NCBI GenBank assembly: GCA_045645205.1
Contig: JAZRIJ010000019.1
Span: 1-17,893 of the forward strand
Reading direction: 5' to 3'
DNA from: RGIG1995 sp045645205
GTDB lineage: Bacteria > Bacillota > Clostridia > Oscillospirales > CAG-272
DNA length: 17,893 bases
Positions within the stretch are counted from its first letter, which is position 1; the number at the start of each line of letters is the position of its first letter. A program made the position numbers and the translations under genes. Shown here in pieces: positions 15,855 through 17,893 of this stretch. Below the pieces are notes generated by a model, which worked only from the letters and a program-made list of their open reading frames with translations, was not told where the DNA came from and searched no databases.

Positions 15855-15977
15855 CTGCCCGTGGCTTAGTACAATTGAATATTTTTTATAAAAATATTAT
15901 TCTAATACTTTTCTATCTGCCCGTGACTCAATACAATTGAATATTTTTGAAAAAAATATTTTTTTAATATTTATTAT
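15855..15977 (+). repeat. two decayed tandem copies of the tRNA-Arg 5' end
   Basis: Units at 15855-15916 (62 bp) and 15917-15977 (61 bp) both start CTGCCCGTG, exactly the first nine bases of the tRNA that begins at 15978, so three unit starts are spaced 62 and 61 bp apart. Both continue with a D-arm-like segment (ACAATTGAATA) that differs from the tRNA's CAGCTGGATA mainly by C-to-T and G-to-A changes plus a short insertion. An AT hairpin (AATATTTTT ... AAAAATATT) follows. The first 27 bases of the two units differ only by three transitions. The anticodon and T arms are missing, so neither is a functional tRNA. Confidence 0.7.
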
Positions 15978-16054
15978 CTGCCCGTGGCACAGCTGGATAG
16001 CGCGTCAGACTCCGACTCTGAAGGCCGCAGGTTCGAATCCTGTCGGGCAGGCCA
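15978..16054 (+). tRNA. tRNA-Arg (anticodon CCG), CCA encoded
   Basis: The 77-base cloverleaf can be drawn completely. The acceptor CTGCCCG pairs perfectly with CGGGCAG. The D arm is GCAC/GCGC with one A-C mismatch and loop AGCTGGATA. The anticodon stem TCAGA/TCTGA encloses loop CTCCGAC, giving anticodon CCG, which reads CGG. The variable loop is AGGCC and the T arm GCAGG-TTCGAAT-CCTGT. The discriminator is G73 and CCA is encoded. A terminator follows within 5 bases. The start of the acceptor stem lies exactly at the third position of a 61-62 bp repeat series. Confidence 0.95.
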
Positions 16055-16058
16055 TATT

Positions 16059-16105
16059 AGCACGATAGTTATGATACCATTGGTATTGCAACTATCGTGC
16101 TTTTT
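16059..16105 (+). terminator. intrinsic terminator of tRNA-Arg
   Basis: AGCACGATAGTT pairs perfectly with AACTATCGTGCT (12 bp). A smaller stem, ATACC-ATT-GGTAT, can form inside the loop, and a T5 run follows. It begins 5 bases after the tRNA CCA. Confidence 0.92.
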
Positions 16106-16115
16106 CTACGTGTGA

Positions 16116-16138
16116 AAACCCTTATGGTATAAGGCTTT
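16116..16138. repeat. near-perfect palindrome with 3 bp centre, recombination-site-like
   Basis: AAACCCTTAT (16116-16125), centre GGT, and ATAAGGCTTT (16129-16138) form 10 bp arms with one mismatch, 11 bp past the tRNA terminator. The layout resembles a tyrosine-recombinase core site, and it sits at the border between housekeeping genes and the unfamiliar right-hand region. No integrase gene or second copy is in the window, so the role is a guess. Confidence 0.3.
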
Positions 16139-16154
16139 ATGCCACTACGATGGA

Positions 16155-16340
16155 AAAGATTAGTTTCATTGTATCAAAATTAACTCCACCAAAGTCGAAG
16201 TTGAGTGACTCCAACCTGCCTGTTTTTTGCATTCCCAAATCACAATGAAACTTTTCTCAAAAGAATAATTTCATCATGCCAAAGATTAGTTTCATTGTGG
16301 AAGAAAAGTTTTATTGTGAGGGAAAATAATTTCATTGTGA
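16155..16340. repeat. iteron-like TTTCATTGTG repeat cluster
   Basis: TTTCATTGTG-type words occur at 16164, 16269 (variant), 16290, 16309 (TTTTATTGTG) and 16330 on the plus strand and once inverted at 16241-16250 (CACAATGAAA). The last four are spaced 21, 19 and 21 bp, about two helical turns. AAAGATTAGTTTCATTGT is repeated exactly at 16155-16172 and 16281-16298. No gene is present from 16106 to 16624. Possible readings are the multiple-repeat terminus of an IS21-type element left after deletion, or a multimeric protein-binding site upstream of the promoter at 16359. Confidence 0.65.
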
Positions 16341-16358
16341 CATTTTTTTAAATAAGTA

Positions 16359-16387
16359 TTGAAATGATATGCGGTTTATGGTATAAT
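16359..16387 (+). promoter_or_regulatory. sigma-A promoter of the structured leader RNA
   Basis: TTGAAA (16359-16364), a 17 bp spacer and TATAAT (16382-16387) place the start at about G16394, precisely the first base of the 29 bp closing helix of the RNA that follows. That agreement supports both calls. The TTTCATTGTG repeats end 19 bp upstream of the -35 box, where an activator could bind. Confidence 0.8.
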
Positions 16388-16393
16388 TTGTAT

Positions 16394-16562
16394 GTCACAT
16401 AAATCTAAATAATCAGAAGTGCAGGTATCCTTATTTTGTATAGGGGTATTGTACCCTTTTGTGCATTCATCAACTGGATTTGGTAAAAGAGCAACTCCAC
16501 ATGATGAATGTACGGTGCGATACCTGTTCTGATTAGATTTGTGTGACAACAATCGGAGTTGG
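16394..16562 (+). ncRNA. candidate structured leader RNA (riboswitch/attenuator-like), class not recognised
   Basis: The RNA folds by eye into a compact architecture. The closing helix P1 pairs 16394-16408, 16413-16418 and 16422-16429 with the uninterrupted strand 16519-16547 (29 bp, two small bulges on the 5' side only). Inside are hairpin P2 (GGGTA-TTG-TACCC, 16444-16456) and P3 (16461-16472 with 16502-16513, 12 bp, one G-U). The 29-base P3 loop contains CAACTCC (16492-16498), which is complementary to GGAGTTG (16555-16561) just past P1, so a pseudoknot is possible. The same GGAGTTG can instead pair with CAACTTC in the 5' arm of the downstream terminator. A promoter starts exactly at P1, and a terminator, a perfect Shine-Dalgarno and a small gene follow. 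I match it to no known riboswitch, T-box, 6S or SRP RNA. It could also be a free small RNA. Confidence 0.7.
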
Positions 16563-16571
16563 CTTTTTTCG

Positions 16572-16603
16572 GTGTGCACAACTTCGGTTGTGCACACTTT
16601 TTT
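16572..16603 (+). terminator. intrinsic terminator between leader RNA and small Cys-rich gene
   Basis: GTGTGCACAAC and GTTGTGCACAC form an 11 bp perfect stem capped by a TTCG tetraloop, followed by six Ts. It ends 21 bases before the ATG of the next gene, the classical place for transcription attenuation. Its 5' arm can alternatively pair with 16554-16561 (CGGAGTTG with CAACTTCG, 8 bp with one G-U). Confidence 0.9.
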
Positions 16604-16624
16604 ATTTTGAAAGGAGGAATTCAA

Positions 16625-16795
16625 ATGGCACGTTGTCCCTACTTAGAGTACGAATCTAGAGGTGCTCTCTTTTCACAGGGCGATTATTACTGTAACCTGT
16701 GCAAGAAAAGGCTGTCCGAGTCCGAGGTAGACTATAAATGCAAGACCGACTACGGTGACGACTACAAGGAGTGCTCGGTCTATAAGAACCGATAA
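16625..16795 (+). CDS. 56-residue cysteine-rich protein, zinc-ribbon-like, unknown function
   Basis: The protein begins MARCPYLEYESRGALFSQGD and has five cysteines: Cys4, a CNLC pair (Cys23, Cys26), Cys39 and Cys50. The spacing (one Cys near the start, a central CxxC, two later single Cys) suggests a small metal-bound fold with four ligands. There is no signal peptide or TM segment, so it is probably cytoplasmic. Aromatic residues are many and the C-terminus is mixed-charge. The start is fixed by AAAGGAGG 7 bases upstream; a longer frame from 16559 would read through the terminator and is not used. Expression depends on readthrough of the terminator at 16572-16603 after the structured leader. 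I do not recognise a named family. Confidence 0.8.
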   Translation: MARCPYLEYESRGALFSQGDYYCNLCKKRLSESEVDYKCKTDYGDDYKECSVYKNR

Positions 16796-16810
16796 TTGCG
16801 GAGTACTTAC

Positions 16811-16849
16811 TAGCAGAACACGGCATCCCCTTTACGTCGTATTCTGCTA
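16811..16849 (+). promoter_or_regulatory. hairpin in the leader of the 207-residue membrane protein gene
   Basis: TAGCAGAA (16811-16818) pairs with TTCTGCTA (16842-16849), and an inner ACGGC/GTCGT stem continues the helix past a C/A mismatch. No T-run follows directly. It ends 41 bases before the next ATG. It may stabilise or regulate the downstream part of a two-gene transcript, and no separate promoter is evident between the genes. Confidence 0.45.
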
Positions 16850-16890
16850 AACTTAGTGATTAATACACTGTTTTTCGAGGAGGATTAATT

Positions 16891-17514
16891 ATGGATTGGG
16901 GCGCAACTATTGTATTTATTTTAAGTGTTATAGGTGCTGTTATACTTTCCGAGGGAGATGTGATAGTCGGCATTATCGCGTTTCTAGTTATTTTCTGCAC
17001 TTTGGCAGCAATAAAAGGTGTGGTAAAGTTTATACTTTCAGGCAATCCCCCGGGCAGCGAACCGAAAACCTCTTCATCTGAAAACTCAAATACACGCATT
17101 ACCCTTGATGAAGAATTCTTTGTATTAGTACACGATCAAGTGATGAAGTTCCTGCGGGCATACTCTTCAGATTTGCCTAGCGAGTGGTATCATTATTTTA
17201 TTTCTCATGATTTTGAACATATTGGTGACACTACTGAAGGTTATTTGGAATTCAAAATATTGCTTGGTAATTGGTGGGATAGCTTACTGTACAATTCACC
17301 AGAAATTAAAGATTATATGATGTCAGTTTTTACCTTTGATGCCAGTGAAAACACATTCACATACAGAATTAGAACTGGAATTTGTTCTAACGGTTCATAT
17401 CCCCAAGATAAAATTACACAAATGGTTCATACATATTTGAACAATTATGAAGCTACACATAATTGCATACATTTAACAAGAGAAAGTTTCGGAGCTAAGT
17501 ATAGTAATATCTGA
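16891..17514 (+). CDS. 207-residue protein with two N-terminal TM helices, unknown function
   Basis: Residues ~5-20 and ~23-48 are hydrophobic (ATIVFILSVIGAVIL; VIVGIIAFLVIFCTLAAI) with a short SEGD turn, so the protein is probably a membrane hairpin. A Pro/Ser/Glu/Asn-rich linker (~50-70) leads to a soluble domain of about 135 residues, rich in aromatic and acidic residues (EWYHYFISHDFEH, LLGNWWDSLLYN, NTFTYRIRTGI). The domain is complete in appearance but not recognised. GAGGAGG lies 7 bases before the ATG. It follows the 56-residue gene by 95 bp on the same strand, so the two may form one unit controlled by the structured leader. A short protein-like frame overlaps and continues past its stop (17477-17611). 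Confidence 0.75.
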   Translation: MDWGATIVFILSVIGAVILSEGDVIVGIIAFLVIFCTLAAIKGVVKFILSGNPPGSEPKTSSSENSNTRITLDEEFFVLVHDQVMKFLRAYSSDLPSEWYHYFISHDFEHIGDTTEGYLEFKILLGNWWDSLLYNSPEIKDYMMSVFTFDASENTFTYRIRTGICSNGSYPQDKITQMVHTYLNNYEATHNCIHLTRESFGAKYSNI

Positions 17515-17625
17515 TTATCTTTATTATTTTGCCGAAAAAGATTTGAAAGAACTTGCTCATAGGACCGCATTAAGCAATTCCAATGCGCTAGAGAAAAACG
17601 CCAAAAGCTGAATAAACGCTATAAT

Positions 17626-17752
17626 GGTTGCATCCCCTTTTTCGGTTGCATTTTAATGCAACTTTGCAACTGCTTGCAACCCGTATCAAAATTTGCGTTA
17701 TAATGCAAAAAGGAAAGTACACTCTGTGTGTGCTTTCCTTTTTGTTTGCAAC
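17626..17752. repeat. cluster of GTTGCA/TGCAAC words with palindrome
   Basis: GGTTGCAT occurs at 17626-17633 and 17644-17651; TGCAAC follows in inverted orientation ending at 17662, 17670, 17680 and 17752. GTTGCATT-TT-AATGCAAC (17645-17662) is a perfect hairpin or operator-like palindrome. The stretch 17515-17893 has no complete gene. Confidence 0.6.
17707..17743. terminator. terminator-type hairpin, bidirectional
   Basis: AAAAAGGAAAG (17707-17717) and CTTTCCTTTTT (17733-17743) pair over 11 bp, with an inner CAC/GTG. T-rich on the plus strand and A-rich on the left, it can terminate the upstream plus-strand unit (16394-17514) and possibly transcription from the other side. Confidence 0.65.
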
Positions 17753-17758
17753 AAAAGG

Positions 17759-17828
17759 GGCTGAGTCATTAACTCAGTCAAAAAAGAAAAGCGGTTATTC
17801 AATGCCGAAAGGTATTGAGTAACCGCTT
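17759..17828. repeat. two further hairpins: CTGAGT stem and an 18 bp GAAA-capped stem
   Basis: CTGAGT-CATTA-ACTCAG (17761-17777) is followed 11 bases later by a long stem at 17789-17828: AAGCGGTTATTCAATGCC pairs over 18 bp (two G-U) with the downstream arm, closed by a GAAA tetraloop. With the stem at 17707-17743 this makes three consecutive hairpins in 122 bp. The G-U pairs favour a plus-strand RNA element. No T-run follows the last stem. Confidence 0.65.
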
Positions 17829-17843
17829 GCTTTGTTGTATAAT
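17815..17843 (+). promoter_or_regulatory. promoter pointing out of the window
   Basis: TTGAGT (17815-17820), a 17 bp spacer and TATAAT (17838-17843) form a good sigma-A promoter. The -10 lies in an inverted repeat, TGTTGTATAATT (17833-17844) against AATTGTACAACA (17882-17893, 11 of 12 matching). The transcript would enter a gene or RNA beyond 17893. Confidence 0.6.
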
Positions 17844-17893
17844 TTAATCACCACAAAAAACCAACAACAAAACAACGAGGTAATTGTACAACA

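Noticed and set aside
15855..15977. Additional tRNA genes at the two CTGCCCGTG copies
   Set aside because: No anticodon or T arm and no 3' acceptor strand; only the 5' portion is present.
16155..16340. CRISPR array
   Set aside because: Repeats are only about 10 bp, degenerate, partly inverted and about 20 bp apart, with no spacer structure and no cas genes.
16394..16562. Retron msr/msd or group II intron-like RNA
   Set aside because: No reverse transcriptase gene is nearby and no intron domain V or retron branching motif was seen.
16559..16795. Longer 77-codon version of the Cys-rich gene starting at 16559
   Set aside because: It would translate the 11 bp terminator hairpin and the Shine-Dalgarno itself; AAAGGAGG fixes the start at 16625.
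17628..17822. 64-codon plus-strand frame in the right-hand non-coding stretch
   Set aside because: It runs through several perfect hairpins, has no ribosome-binding site, and the composition follows the repeats.

Overview
The window looks like a chromosomal segment of a spore-forming, low-to-moderate GC Clostridia member, most likely an Oscillospirales/Ruminococcaceae-type gut anaerobe. This is inferred from spoIVA plus a ymxH-type sporulation gene, formate-tetrahydrofolate ligase, a fused FeoA-FeoB iron transporter, a dockerin-like repeat and Big_2 domains on secreted proteins, and a sigma/anti-sigma pair of a kind common in that group. No genus can be named from the sequence alone.

Layout, left to right. 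Positions 1-93 hold the 5' end of a trmL-type tRNA methyltransferase (minus strand). Positions 370-1613 hold a sigma factor and its overlapping membrane anti-sigma partner (minus). Positions 1866-4342 form a minus-strand sporulation block of spoIVA and ymxH, then a terminator, then a ywlG/UPF0340 gene with its own promoter. Positions 4512-7415 carry two related secreted proteins (minus): an intact GQSN-type SGNH lipoprotein esterase with Big_2 domains, and a dockerin/Big_2/LamG-like gene split by an in-frame TAG. From a divergent promoter region at 7416-7652, feoAB (fused) and a HAD hydrolase run on the plus strand to 10699. Positions 15613-10869 hold a tight minus-strand run: fhs, tsaE, tsaB, rpiB, an HMA metal-binding protein and an AI-2E family permease.

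The right end (15614-17893) is different and is the most interesting part. A tRNA-Arg(CCG) gene is preceded by two decayed tandem copies of its own 5' end at 61-62 bp spacing. After its terminator come iteron-like TTTCATTGTG repeats. A sigma-A promoter then starts a highly folded RNA (29 bp closing helix, two inner stems, a candidate pseudoknot) that ends in an intrinsic terminator just before a 56-residue Cys-rich protein gene. A 207-residue two-TM protein gene follows, preceded by another hairpin. Last comes a hairpin-rich stretch with repeated GTTGCA/TGCAAC words and a promoter pointing out of the window.

The housekeeping genes are assigned from recognisable family motifs in the translations. 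All promoter, terminator and RNA-structure calls come from reading the sequence by eye, without folding or database tools.
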